Positions 36,000 through 46,069 of a DNA stretch of 48,429 nucleotides are shown in pieces (position 1 is the stretch's first letter; each line of letters begins with the position of its first letter). The translations under genes were made by a program, and so were the position numbers. This DNA comes from Actinomycetaceae bacterium (GTDB taxonomy: Bacteria > Actinomycetota > Actinomycetes > Actinomycetales > Actinomycetaceae), in NCBI GenBank assembly GCA_015062745.1, contig SUUB01000003.1, positions 3,716 to 52,144 of the forward strand, in the 5' to 3' direction. The notes below the pieces were generated by a model, which was not told where the DNA came from, searched no databases, and was given only the letters and a program-made list of their open reading frames with translations.

Positions 36000-36842
36000 A
36001 TGAGAAGAAGAACGATAAGCCTGGTAGCGCTCTCGGCGGTGACGCTTACCCTGTCCGCCTGCGCGGAGCCCGGCGGTACCACGCAACAGGAGAGCAACAG
36101 CGGAAGCGACAAGACGACCATCGTCTACGCGAAGTCACAGGGGCCGTACACCGAGCTCTTTGAGGACGCCATTGTGCCGATTCTTGAGGATGAGGGCTAT
36201 ACCGTCCAAGGGGTCGACTTCTCAGACCTGCTAACCGCAGATATTGCACTGAATGACGGTGAGGTGGACGTGAACGTGGAGCAACACACCGCGTACATCG
36301 AGGACTTCAACGCCAACTACGACGCCGACTTGGTGCCGATCAGTCCGATCCCCACGGTACCGGCAGGTATTTACTCCTCGACACACTCCACGCTGGACGA
36401 GGTGGAGGACGGCGCATCTGTCGCGGTCCCGAACGATGCATCGAATACGGCCCGAGCCTACCTGCTCCTGCAGAAGATTGGCTGGATCGAGGTGGACCCG
36501 GACGCTGACGTTTCACAGCTGACGCAGGACGATATCACCGCCAATCCGCACAACCTGGAATTCACCGAGATGAAGTCACTGACGATACCGCCGGCAATGG
36601 ATGACTTCGACTATGTGGTTATCACGGGTTCTATCGTCTACAACGCGAATATAGATCCGACGACGGCGCTGGCCACCGAGGACATTCAAGACCACTTGGT
36701 CTTGCAGGTGACAGTGAAGGAAGAGAACGCCGACGCACCATGGGCGCAGGCCATCGTTGATGCCTATCAATCGGACGAGTTCAAGGAATACATGGCCAAT
36801 GACGACTCCGGTCTCTGGTGGATCCCACCCGAGCTGCAGTAA
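36000..36842 (+). CDS. metQ: MetQ/NlpA-family substrate-binding lipoprotein
   Basis: Signal peptide with LSAC lipobox; NVEQHTAYIEDFNANYDADLVPISPIPTVPAGIYSS typical of NlpA family; SD GGAAGGA before ATG 36000. Confidence 0.88.
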   Translation: MRRRTISLVALSAVTLTLSACAEPGGTTQQESNSGSDKTTIVYAKSQGPYTELFEDAIVPILEDEGYTVQGVDFSDLLTADIALNDGEVDVNVEQHTAYIEDFNANYDADLVPISPIPTVPAGIYSSTHSTLDEVEDGASVAVPNDASNTARAYLLLQKIGWIEVDPDADVSQLTQDDITANPHNLEFTEMKSLTIPPAMDDFDYVVITGSIVYNANIDPTTALATEDIQDHLVLQVTVKEENADAPWAQAIVDAYQSDEFKEYMANDDSGLWWIPPELQ

Positions 36843-36849
36843 GACTCAG

Positions 36850-36894
36850 GATCGGCCGGTTCGCTCCGCCTCGGCGCTGCGGAATCGGCCGATC
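36850..36894 (+). terminator. Inverted repeat downstream of metQ, possible terminator
   Basis: GATCGGCC ... GGCCGATC (8 bp perfect arms) immediately after the metQ stop; no clear U-tract. Confidence 0.5.
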
Positions 36895-37024
36895 TGGCGA
36901 GTGGGGTGAGGCGACGCAGCTCATGGAGCGCCGTATCGGTACGTGGGCATGCTGCCGCTAGCGCGTGGCTCCGCAGTGTTCGGGCAGCCAACTGCGTGAC
37001 GGATGAGCAGACTACCATGAGGCT

Positions 37025-38365
37025 ATGGATCTCTTCGAAAGCGCGGGAACCGACTCGACCGGCTTACCCAGTGGCGAGCACGGTCCCTTGGCGGTGCGGA
37101 TGCGCCCACGGACGATTGACGAGGTCGTGGGCCAGGAGGAACTTCTGCTTCCCGGTTCGCCATTGCGGCGCCTGATGGAACCGACGGGCAGCGTGCCCTC
37201 GTCGGTGTTCCTATGGGGCCCTCCGGGAACCGGTAAGACGACTTTCGCCTACCTGGTGGCGCGTGCCGGCGGAAGGCACTTCGAGGAAGTCTCGGCAGTG
37301 TCTGCCGGCGTGAAAGAGATTCGAGCTGTTATCGACGCGGCGCGGCGCCGTCTGGCAACGGGGGGAGGCGAGACCGTTCTGTTCATCGATGAGGTCCATC
37401 GTTTCTCCCGCACGCAGCAGGATGCGCTTCTCCCGGCAGTTGAAAACGGCTGGGTGATACTCATCGCGGCCACAACGGAGAATCCTGCCTTTTCCGTTGT
37501 CTCTCCCTTGCTTTCACGGTCACTGCTGATCACTCTGAAAGGTCTGAGCCCCGAGAATATTCGGCTTCTGATCGAGCGTGCCGCTGCGGATGAACGCGGT
37601 TTGGCCGGCGCCTATACGCTTGACGAGGAGGCGATCAGCAATCTCGTCCGTTTGGCAGGACAAGATGGCAGGCGTGCGCTGACTTTGCTGGAGGCCGCCG
37701 CGGACGGTGCACGGCAGCGCGGTGCGACTGGGATAGACGTGAAGGATGTCGCGCGGGCCGCCGACGGTGCGACCATGCGCTACGACCGGCAGGGCGACGA
37801 GCATTACAACGTCATTTCCGCCTTTATCAAGTCCTTACGAGGTTCAGATGTGGATGCGGCGATGCACTATCTGGCACGCATGTTAGAAGCGGGGGAGGAT
37901 CCGCGATTCATTGCACGGCGCTTGATGATTTCTGCGGCGGAAGATGTGGGGATGGCGGATCCCTCGGCTTTGCAAACCGCTACCGCAGCGGCACAGGCGG
38001 TGGCGTTGGTGGGGATGCCGGAGGCGCGCATTATCCTGGCGGAGGCCACGGTGCACATTGCTACCGCACCGAAGTCCAATCGGGCTTATGAGGCGATCAA
38101 TGCTGCGATTGCGGATGTCAGAGCGGGTAAGAACGGTGTTGTTCCTCTCCGGCTGCGCAATGATTCCTTCCGCGGAGCCAAGGAGCTCGGCTATCACGAA
38201 GGCTACCGTTATGCACACGACTATCCGGATGCGGTGGCGCCCATGGAATTCATGCCGGAAGGATTGGAAGGCACCGAATACTATACGCCGAGTGATCGCG
38301 GATACGAGGCCAATATCACGCGACGCCTGGCCTGGATTCGCTCGATTCTGCGCCGGAAGGGCTGA
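37025..38365 (+). CDS. rarA: Replication-associated recombination protein A (AAA ATPase)
   Basis: LAVRMRPRTIDEVVGQEELL; FLWGPPGTGKTTFAYLVA; GTTENP-like ATTENPAFSVVSPLLSR; EGTEYYTPSDRGYEANI. Confidence 0.95.
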   Translation: MDLFESAGTDSTGLPSGEHGPLAVRMRPRTIDEVVGQEELLLPGSPLRRLMEPTGSVPSSVFLWGPPGTGKTTFAYLVARAGGRHFEEVSAVSAGVKEIRAVIDAARRRLATGGGETVLFIDEVHRFSRTQQDALLPAVENGWVILIAATTENPAFSVVSPLLSRSLLITLKGLSPENIRLLIERAAADERGLAGAYTLDEEAISNLVRLAGQDGRRALTLLEAAADGARQRGATGIDVKDVARAADGATMRYDRQGDEHYNVISAFIKSLRGSDVDAAMHYLARMLEAGEDPRFIARRLMISAAEDVGMADPSALQTATAAAQAVALVGMPEARIILAEATVHIATAPKSNRAYEAINAAIADVRAGKNGVVPLRLRNDSFRGAKELGYHEGYRYAHDYPDAVAPMEFMPEGLEGTEYYTPSDRGYEANITRRLAWIRSILRRKG

Positions 38366-38506
38366 TATCATCGGCAACTGCTGCACTGCGCAGGGTGGCC
38401 TTGTTCTTCGAACGGGCCGCATCGCAATGTGGCACTCAACCCTGGGGTCTTAGCCGTTCGTGTTGGCCCCGCGGCCACTGGGCCGTGTACAACAGACAGG
38501 AGAGAT

Positions 38507-39127
38507 ATGTCTTCGAATCGTTCCCGTAAGCAGGTGCGCCAGTCGCGCGCACTCGGCATCGCACTCACGCCGAAGGCGGAGCGCTACATGCAGCGTCGTC
38601 CTTACCGTCCAGGTGAGCACGGCCGCGGCCGTACAAAAGACTCCGATTACTCGGTTCGTCTGAAGGAGAAGCAGCGCCTTCGTGCTCAGTACGGTATCCG
38701 CGAAGCGCAGATGCGGCGCGTGTGGGAAGAAGCCCGTCGCATGGATGGTCTGGCCGGCGAGAACCTCGTTGAGTTGCTGGAAATGCGGCTGGATGCGCTT
38801 GTACTTCGTGCAGGCTTCGCTCGTACGACGGCGCAGGCCCGCCAGGTCGTGACTCACCGCCATATCATGGTTGATGGCAAGATCGTCGATCGCCCGTCGT
38901 TCCGCGTTAAGCCGGGGCAGATTGTGCAGGTCAAGCCGCGTTCGCAGGCCTCGCCACAGTTTCTCGTTGCGGCTCAGGGCGCACACCGCGATGTGCTGCC
39001 ACAGGTCCCGGAGTACCTCGATGTGGATCTGGAGAAGCTTCGCTTCACACTGGTCCGTCGCCCGAAGCGCGCTGAGGTCCCGGTGACCTGCGACGTCCAG
39101 ATGGTCGTTGAGCACTATTCGCGCTGA
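38507..39127 (+). CDS. rpsD: 30S ribosomal protein S4
   Basis: MSSNRSRKQVRQSRALGIALTPKAERYMQRRPYRPGEHGRGR; LRAQYGIREAQMRRVWEEA; SD CAGGAGAG. Confidence 0.97.
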   Translation: MSSNRSRKQVRQSRALGIALTPKAERYMQRRPYRPGEHGRGRTKDSDYSVRLKEKQRLRAQYGIREAQMRRVWEEARRMDGLAGENLVELLEMRLDALVLRAGFARTTAQARQVVTHRHIMVDGKIVDRPSFRVKPGQIVQVKPRSQASPQFLVAAQGAHRDVLPQVPEYLDVDLEKLRFTLVRRPKRAEVPVTCDVQMVVEHYSR

Positions 39128-39138
39128 TTCGTTTTCAG

Positions 39139-39167
39139 GAGCGCGCCCTACGGGGCGCGTTCTTGCT
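39139..39167 (+). terminator. Intrinsic terminator downstream of rpsD with UACG tetraloop
   Basis: GAGCGCGCCC-TACG-GGGCGCGTTC (10-bp stem with one G-U pair) followed by TTGCT. Confidence 0.75.
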
Positions 39168-39181
39168 ACCCGGAGAATCAC

Positions 39182-39556
39182 ATGGATATCACACTTGGAC
39201 AGATCGCGGGTTTGATTGCGGCTCTTGCCTTCGTCGCACTTGTCATCGCGCTGATTCGGCCGTTGGGCAAACTTGGCGGCGTTTTGGATAAGCTCGCCGA
39301 CGCCGTCACCGAGCTGACGGAGCATACCCTGCCGGCACTCGACGAGGCCGCTAAGAGTATTCGAGAGGCAAATGGCCAGTTGGAGCGCGTGGATACGATC
39401 ACGAGTGCCGCGGCTCGTACGGCAGAGGATGTATCTGCGATGACGACGCTGGTCACATCGACGATTGCCGCGCCTTTCGTTGCACTACGCAACGGTGCCG
39501 GCAAGGTAAAATCTGCCTTCAGAAGGAAGAGTTCGCACGGCGAGGAAGAACTCTAA
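39182..39556 (+). CDS. DUF948-like membrane-anchored protein
   Basis: Single N-terminal TM plus amphipathic helical region (LDKLADAVTELTEHTLPALDEAAKSIREANGQLERVD); located between rpsD and alaS as in other actinobacteria. Confidence 0.75.
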   Translation: MDITLGQIAGLIAALAFVALVIALIRPLGKLGGVLDKLADAVTELTEHTLPALDEAAKSIREANGQLERVDTITSAAARTAEDVSAMTTLVTSTIAAPFVALRNGAGKVKSAFRRKSSHGEEEL

Positions 39557-39592
39557 GCCACTGGATGACCGGTCAACCGGAGAAGAGAGAAT

Positions 39593-42283
39593 ATGCGTAC
39601 CGCTGAGATTCGCCAGCGCTGGCTCGATTACTTCGAGAAGCACGACCATCACATTGCCGAGTCGGTGCCGTTGGTTTCACCCGACCCGTCCATCCTTTTC
39701 ACCATCGCGGGGATGGTGCCATTCATTCCTTACATCATCGGTACCGAACCGGCGCCCTATCCCCGTATCGCTTCGGTGCAGAAGTGCATTCGCACCAACG
39801 ATATCGACAACGTCGGCAAGACGACTCGGCACGGTACCTTCTTCCAGATGTGTGGAAACTTCTCCTTCGGAGACTACTTCAAGGAGGGCGCTATCGACCT
39901 CGCTTGGGGCCTGCTGACCTCCTCGATCAAGGACGGCGGCTACGGTCTGGACGGTGACCGGATTTGGGTGACCATCTGGGAGAACGACGATGTTGCCTAC
40001 AACGCATGGACCAAGGATGTCGGCTTAGATCCGCGTCATGTGGTTCAACTCAAGCGCGACGAGATTTTCTGGTCGACCGGGCAACCCGGTCCGGCCGGCC
40101 CCTGCGCCGAGATTCATTACGATCGTGGACCCGACTACGGCCCGGAGGCGGTCGGCGGAACCGTTGATCCCGGTGGGGACCGTTACCTTGAGATTTGGAA
40201 TCTTGTATTCGATCAATACCTGCGCGGCGAGGGAGAAGGCAAGGACTACCCGTTGCTGGGCGATCTCGACCAGACGGCCATCGATACTGGTGCCGGACTC
40301 GAACGGCTCGCGTTCCTCTTGCAGGACAAGCCGAACATGTACGAGATCGACGAAGTCTTCCCGGTGATCGCCTCGACGGAGCAGATCACGGGCAAGAAGT
40401 ACGGCAACGGCGGCCAAGATGACGTTCGTATGCGTATCATTGCCGACCATGTACGTTCCTCCATGATGCTCATCGGGGATGGAGTGCGCCCGGGTAACGA
40501 TGGACGCGGGTATGTGCTCCGTCGCCTGCTGCGCCGGGTGGTACGTTCGATTCGTCTGCTCGGCGTTGACGACGTCGTCATGCCCACGCTGATTCCCGTC
40601 TCAAAGGACGCGATGAAGGTTTCCTACCCGGAGCTGGAGACGAATTTCGACCAAATTCTGCAGGTGGCCTGCGAAGAGGAGGAGGCCTTCCGGCGTACAT
40701 TGACATCGGGTACGCAGATCTTCGACCTTTCGGTCGAGAAGGCTCGGGCCAATGCGAAACGACGCGGAGAGCGTACCGTGGTGCTATCCGGTTCGGATGC
40801 CTTCGCCCTGCATGACACGTATGGTTTCCCCATTGACCTGACGCTGGAAATGGCCGAGGAACAGGGCGTGAGCGTGGACGAGAAGCAGTTCCGCTCTCTT
40901 ATGCAGGAGCAGCGGGAACGTGCACGCGCCGATGCACAGGCCAAGAAGACGGGCCATGTCGATGCCACTGTTTACCACTCGATCCTCTCCGAGCAGGGCG
41001 GCCCAACACGTTTTCTCGGCTACACGGAGTCCACGGCGGGCGGCAAAGTGGTGGCTCTGCTTGTGGATGGGCAGTCCGTTCCCGCAGCCAGCGCACCGGC
41101 AGATGTGGATGTGATTCTCGATCAGACGCCGTTCTGGGCGGAGATGGGCGGCCAGTTGGCCGATCAGGGCTCGATTAATGTAGAGGGCGGCGGCGTCGTC
41201 GATGTACATGACGTGCAGGCTCCCGTGAAGGGCCTGCATGTACACCGCGGCACGCTGACCGAAGGTACGATCGCGCTGGGCGATAAGGTGTCGGCACAGA
41301 TTGACACGGTACGCCGCGGCAGGATCGCCCGTTCACACACATCGACACATATGGTGCACAAGGCGCTGCATGAGTTCCTCGGCGAACAGGCCACCCAGGC
41401 CGGGTCAGAGAATGCACCGTCTCGTTTGCGTTTCGATTTCCGCCACGGCTCTCAGGTTCCAAAGGACGTGATTTCCGGCATCGAGGCACGTGTCAACGAA
41501 CGCTTGCAGGACAATCTGGAAGTCACGGACGAGACCATGCCGTTGGACGAAGCGCGCAAGCAGGGCGCGATGGCACTCTTCGGTGAAAAGTACGGGAATA
41601 CTGTCCGGGTGGTGTCCATTGGAGGCGACTGGTCGAAGGAGCTGTGCGCGGGTACCCATGTACCCGCCACAGGTGAGATCGGGCTGGTGTCGATCCTTGG
41701 CGAATCGTCGATCGGTTCAGGTGTGCGCCGCATCGATGCACTTGTCGGTGAGAGCGCGTACAGCTATGGTGCCAAGGAACACGCACTGGTTTCGCAACTC
41801 TCAGCCCTGGCGGGTGTGCGGCCCGAGGAGCTTCCGGAACGCATAGATAGTATGCTCGGGCGTTTGCGCGATGCCGAGAAGGAAATTGCGGCGCTGCGCC
41901 GTGAAAAGCTTGAATCGGGCATTGGTGACATCGTCGGTGGTCGGCGGCAGGTCGGCGATTACGGTGTTTATTGGGCCGGTTTAGGCCAGGTTGCGGCGGC
42001 GGACGATCTGCGTGCGGTAGCCACCGGCGTCCGCTCACGGATCTCGGATGACGAGCCGGGGGTTGTGGCCGTAGTCGGCGAAGTGAACTCGAAGCCAGTG
42101 CTGGTGATTGCCACAACAAGCGGTGCACGTGCCAAGGGAGTGAAGGCCGGGAGGCTTGTCGCGGTTGCTTCGAAGATTCTCGGCGGTGGCGGCGGAGGCC
42201 GTGACGATATTGCGCAGGGAGGCGGCCAGGATATGAGCAAGGCACTGGACGCTCTGGCAGCGATTGAGCACGAACTGCAATGA
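39593..42283 (+). CDS. alaS: Alanyl-tRNA synthetase
   Basis: RQRWLDYFEKHDHHIAESVPLVSPDPSILFTIAGMVPF; CAGTHVPATGEIG; C-Ala GGGGGGRDDIAQGGG. Confidence 0.98.
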   Translation: MRTAEIRQRWLDYFEKHDHHIAESVPLVSPDPSILFTIAGMVPFIPYIIGTEPAPYPRIASVQKCIRTNDIDNVGKTTRHGTFFQMCGNFSFGDYFKEGAIDLAWGLLTSSIKDGGYGLDGDRIWVTIWENDDVAYNAWTKDVGLDPRHVVQLKRDEIFWSTGQPGPAGPCAEIHYDRGPDYGPEAVGGTVDPGGDRYLEIWNLVFDQYLRGEGEGKDYPLLGDLDQTAIDTGAGLERLAFLLQDKPNMYEIDEVFPVIASTEQITGKKYGNGGQDDVRMRIIADHVRSSMMLIGDGVRPGNDGRGYVLRRLLRRVVRSIRLLGVDDVVMPTLIPVSKDAMKVSYPELETNFDQILQVACEEEEAFRRTLTSGTQIFDLSVEKARANAKRRGERTVVLSGSDAFALHDTYGFPIDLTLEMAEEQGVSVDEKQFRSLMQEQRERARADAQAKKTGHVDATVYHSILSEQGGPTRFLGYTESTAGGKVVALLVDGQSVPAASAPADVDVILDQTPFWAEMGGQLADQGSINVEGGGVVDVHDVQAPVKGLHVHRGTLTEGTIALGDKVSAQIDTVRRGRIARSHTSTHMVHKALHEFLGEQATQAGSENAPSRLRFDFRHGSQVPKDVISGIEARVNERLQDNLEVTDETMPLDEARKQGAMALFGEKYGNTVRVVSIGGDWSKELCAGTHVPATGEIGLVSILGESSIGSGVRRIDALVGESAYSYGAKEHALVSQLSALAGVRPEELPERIDSMLGRLRDAEKEIAALRREKLESGIGDIVGGRRQVGDYGVYWAGLGQVAAADDLRAVATGVRSRISDDEPGVVAVVGEVNSKPVLVIATTSGARAKGVKAGRLVAVASKILGGGGGGRDDIAQGGGQDMSKALDALAAIEHELQ

Positions 42284-42777
42284 TCCGGCAGGGGCGGCGG
42301 ATCGCCGTGGACGTAGGGAAGGCACGCATCGGTGTCGCGCATTGCGATCCAGAGGCGATCCTTGCCACCCCGCTCGCTACCGTGCGGCGCGATAGCGGCG
42401 ATTTCAAACGGATACGGCGTTTCGTGCGTGATGACGCCGCAATCGAAGTCATCGTCGGGTTGCCCCTGCATATGAATGGCACCGAAGGCAGTCAGGCGTC
42501 CTTCACTCGGCGGTGGGCACAACGTTTCGCCCGCTATATTGCGCCGATTCCCGTGCGTCTTCTCGACGAGCGGCTATCGAGCAGTACGGCGCATGCACAG
42601 CTGAGCGCCGCGGGCCGCGACGCTCGCGCGCATCGCGAGGTTGTTGACCAGGCGGCGGCGGTGGTTATTCTCGAGACTGCATTAGAGATCGAACGGCGAA
42701 CCGGTGAGGCGCCCGGTGAGCTGATCTCGGTTGATGTGGCGGAGGGCACCGCCACGAGCGCGGAAGGACGGATATGA
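42280..42777 (+). CDS. ruvX: Holliday junction resolvase-like RuvX/YqgF
   Basis: GRRIAVDVGKARIGVAHCDP; VGLPLHMNGTEG; LLDERLSS; position alaS-ruvX-mltG. Confidence 0.93.
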   Translation: MIRQGRRIAVDVGKARIGVAHCDPEAILATPLATVRRDSGDFKRIRRFVRDDAAIEVIVGLPLHMNGTEGSQASFTRRWAQRFARYIAPIPVRLLDERLSSSTAHAQLSAAGRDARAHREVVDQAAAVVILETALEIERRTGEAPGELISVDVAEGTATSAEGRI

Positions 42778-43949
42778 GCGATCTGTTTGAGGAGCTCGGT
42801 GCCAGCGAGCGGAGGCTCTCGCGGCGCGAAAGGCGCTTGGCAGAACGTGAAGCGTATCGACGAGAGCGCCGGAGGCGCCGGTGGCGGCTCGCCATCATTT
42901 CTGGCTTGCTGGTCGCATTTCTCACGGCGGCTGCGGTTATCACGATCCCGCAGTTCTTAGATCGGACATCGGTGGTCACCGATTATCCCGGGCCGGGGGA
43001 GGGCAGTGTAACTGTTACGATCCCGGAGGGTGCGACAGGCCGCGAAATGGCTTCAATCTTGGCAGATGCCGACGTCGTCGCCACCGAAAGGGCGTTTATC
43101 GATGCCTACAATGCGGATGGACGTTCCTCCAGCATTCAGCCGGGTACGTACACGCTACGCAAGAAGATGTCCGGAGCGGGAGCAGTTTCTGCGCTGTTAG
43201 ACTCGTCGAATCAAGCTTCGGTGCGCGTGACGATTCCAGAAGGATTCACCGAAGACCAAGTGTACGCACGTTTAGGTGATTTGCTTGGACTGTCGGAGGA
43301 AGAGGTGCGTTCGGCGGCTGGCAATTCCTCTGCAATCGGCCTGCCCGCCGAGGCCAACGGAGATCCGGAGGGATGGTTCGCTCCGGCCACCTACGTCTTC
43401 GAGCCGGGAACGACGGCGACGGAGGCACTCTCAGAAATGGTCTCGGCGCGAGTGGAGCAGATGGAATCCAGTGGGATTCCACGCGCGAGCTGGGAACGAT
43501 CCCTGATCGAGGCGTCGATTATCGAGCGGGAAGTCAGTGATCCAGGTTATTACGGCCAGGTGGCGCGGGTGATCGAAAACCGCCTGGTCGATTCCGGCGA
43601 AGTCAACGGCTACCTGCAGATGGATTCCACCGTGCTGTATGGCGTTGGAAAAACTGGAGGCATCCCGACCAGTGAGGAGTTGCAAAAGGACACTCCGTAT
43701 AACACCTATGTGCATGCTGGGCTGCCTCCCACTCCCATCGGTTCTCCGGGTATGGAGGCGGTACGGGCGACGATTGATCCGCCCGAGGGTGACTGGCTGT
43801 ACTTCGTTGCCGTGAACCTGGACACGGGCGAGACGAAGTTTGCCGCAACGCTTGAGGAGCACAATCGCAACGTGGCCGAGTTGCGGGAATGGATGGAACG
43901 CAACGGCAGCAGCACTGAGGCGTCGGCATCCAGTACGAACGAAGAGTGA
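42774..43949 (+). CDS. mltG: Endolytic transglycosylase MltG
   Basis: N-terminal TM; VTIPEGFTEDQVYARL; ASIIEREVS; LQMDSTVLYG; YNTYVHAGLPPTPIGSPGMEAVRATIDPPEGDWLYFVA. Confidence 0.94.
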   Translation: MSDLFEELGASERRLSRRERRLAEREAYRRERRRRRWRLAIISGLLVAFLTAAAVITIPQFLDRTSVVTDYPGPGEGSVTVTIPEGATGREMASILADADVVATERAFIDAYNADGRSSSIQPGTYTLRKKMSGAGAVSALLDSSNQASVRVTIPEGFTEDQVYARLGDLLGLSEEEVRSAAGNSSAIGLPAEANGDPEGWFAPATYVFEPGTTATEALSEMVSARVEQMESSGIPRASWERSLIEASIIEREVSDPGYYGQVARVIENRLVDSGEVNGYLQMDSTVLYGVGKTGGIPTSEELQKDTPYNTYVHAGLPPTPIGSPGMEAVRATIDPPEGDWLYFVAVNLDTGETKFAATLEEHNRNVAELREWMERNGSSTEASASSTNEE

Positions 43950-44117
43950 TTCTGCGTTCGGCCCGGCGTCCGCACGATTGCAGCAAGCTGTTGGACGGAT
44001 GAGGGTCGCCTGGCCGGGGCGTGCTCCACCGGGCCATTGACCAGATGGAACGGCCTCGTTGGCACACCGGATGCAGTGGATACCCGGACCTGTGGATAAC
44101 GGCGTCAGCGCACGTGG

Positions 44118-44789
44118 ATGCGCAAGTACCGTGTGGCTATGCGAAACCTATCGGCGCCAAAGCGTTCCTCGGCATCTGGCATGGCACCGGCACTGGCCGC
44201 GGCGCCTCCTTTTTGGTCAGCGGAGCGAATCCTGCGCGGTGTGCTCAGCGCGCGCACTGCAGTGGTGCTCTGCATGGTCGTGTTTGGCATACAACTGGGA
44301 ACACTCAGCATGGCCAAGGCTCTCAGCTTCCCGGCCTTGTTGAGTGCTGCCGCGGTCTCGCCGCTCGTACTTGCGGCGCTGATTGACGGCGTCGTTCATT
44401 TGCTTCCCGATCCGCTTCTGTTCGCCGCAGCTTACCTCGCGATTGTGGCACTGCTGTGTGGCTCGGCGGAACAGTGGCTCGGCGCTGTTGCCACCGCCGC
44501 CATCGGCCTAGCGGCAGGTACGGTGATGAGCCGCTGCACCTCACTGGGGCGTGGGGATGTCAAGCTCATTGCCGTGTTGGCGTTATGGCTCCGCTCACCG
44601 CTTCTACTGGTCGGTGCACTGAGCCTGGCGGTGGTTGGAGCCGGTGCCTTTGCCGTCGCACTGTTGATCGCGCAACGTGCTACGCGGACAACCGCGCTTG
44701 CGCTCGGACCATGGCTTGTTGCTGCCGCGTGGGGGTTGTGGTTGTTCATCGGACCACCCGATCTTTTGACCCTCCTTGCACCTTGGTAG
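44118..44789 (+). CDS. A24-family prepilin peptidase-like membrane protein
   Basis: Multi-TM with SLGRGDVKLIAVLALWL (GxGD aspartyl protease motif); start codon uncertain. Confidence 0.7.
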   Translation: MRKYRVAMRNLSAPKRSSASGMAPALAAAPPFWSAERILRGVLSARTAVVLCMVVFGIQLGTLSMAKALSFPALLSAAAVSPLVLAALIDGVVHLLPDPLLFAAAYLAIVALLCGSAEQWLGAVATAAIGLAAGTVMSRCTSLGRGDVKLIAVLALWLRSPLLLVGALSLAVVGAGAFAVALLIAQRATRTTALALGPWLVAAAWGLWLFIGPPDLLTLLAPW

Positions 44790-44857
44790 CAGTAGTGAAT
44801 CTTGTCCATCTTGTGGTTCCGTTTTGAAAGAGTGGCTCGCGATGAAACAATCAGGTC

Positions 44858-46069
44858 ATGTTTCGGTGGAGCACAGCCGGTGAATCGCACGGTCGGTCCC
44901 TTATTGCGCTCGTTGAGGGGGTACCGGCCGGAGTCGAGTTGACCAGTGCGGATATCGCGGCAGCTTTAGAACGGCGACGGCGCGGTTACGGCCGCGGTGC
45001 GCGGCAGAAATTCGAACAGGATGCGCTGACCGTGCTCTCCGGAATCCGTCATGGGCGAACCATTGGATCACCGATTGCCTTGGAAATCGGCAACTCAGAA
45101 TGGCCGAAGTGGGAGACGGTAATGTCCCCGGATCCGGTCGATCCGGCGGCGTTGACAATTGACGCCGGAACGGGGGATGAAAGGGAGATAGCCCGCAACA
45201 GACCGCTGACACGGCCACGTCCGGGTCATGCCGATCTCGTGGGTATGAACAAGTACGGCTTCAGCGAGGCACGTCCGGTGCTTGAACGAGCCTCTGCCAG
45301 GGAAACTGCAGCCCGAGTGGCGGCCGGTGCCGTTGCGGCGGCCCTGTGCCAACAGGCAGCTGGTATCACCATCGTCTCGCACGTTCTTTCCATCGGATCC
45401 GCGGCCGACGCCGATGGCGTTTTACCCGGGCCTTACGATTCTGCGCGCCTGGATGAGTCACCCGTGCGATGTTTGGATCCCACCACCGAGCAGGCGATGA
45501 TTGCCGAGGTCGATGCGGCGAAGAAGGCGGGGGAGACCCTGGGCGGTGTCGCGGAAGTTGTGATCTACGGTGTTCCGCAGGGCTTGGGCAGCTACGTAAC
45601 CCCGTTCGCGCGGCTTGATGCGCAGTTGGCGGCCGCCATGATGTCCATCCAGTCTGTGAAGGGTGTAGCAATCGGTGACGGCTTCGAGTCCGCGCATCGG
45701 CTCGGTAGCCAGGCGCACGACGAGATCGTACGGGAAGACGGGCACATCCGGCGTCTCACCAACTGTGCCGGAGGCATAGAAGGCGGCATGTCCAACGGTG
45801 AGCCGATCCGTGTCAGCGTCGCTTTCAAGCCGATTTCAACGGTTCCGCGCGCGCTTCGCACAATCGATACGGTTAGTGGCGAGGCTGCGACCGCTATCCA
45901 TCAACGTTCGGATACCACCGCCGTGGTACCCGGCGCCGTCGTCGCCGAGGCGATGGCAGCTCTTGTTATTGCCGAATCGCTGTGCACGAAATTTGGAGGC
46001 GATTCGGTGGAGCAAATGCGCGGCGCGTTGGCCGCTTACGTCGATTCGATCCCGGAGGTTCGAAAATGA
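44858..46069 (+). CDS. aroC: Chorismate synthase
   Basis: [79 protein letters not shown]. Confidence 0.97.
   Translation: MFRWSTAGESHGRSLIALVEGVPAGVELTSADIAAALERRRRGYGRGARQKFEQDALTVLSGIRHGRTIGSPIALEIGNSEWPKWETVMSPDPVDPAALTIDAGTGDEREIARNRPLTRPRPGHADLVGMNKYGFSEARPVLERASARETAARVAAGAVAAALCQQAAGITIVSHVLSIGSAADADGVLPGPYDSARLDESPVRCLDPTTEQAMIAEVDAAKKAGETLGGVAEVVIYGVPQGLGSYVTPFARLDAQLAAAMMSIQSVKGVAIGDGFESAHRLGSQAHDEIVREDGHIRRLTNCAGGIEGGMSNGEPIRVSVAFKPISTVPRALRTIDTVSGEAATAIHQRSDTTAVVPGAVVAEAMAALVIAESLCTKFGGDSVEQMRGALAAYVDSIPEVRK

Noticed and set aside
41523-42482. 319-aa minus-strand ORF
   Set aside because: Antisense to alaS/ruvX; low-complexity R/P/S-rich translation, no domain.
44842-44883. Short [16 protein letters not shown] overlapping the aroC start
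   Set aside because: No SD or biased codon content; a -10-like AACAAT 6 nt before the aroC ATG suggests a leaderless start, so this ATG is probably not in the mRNA.
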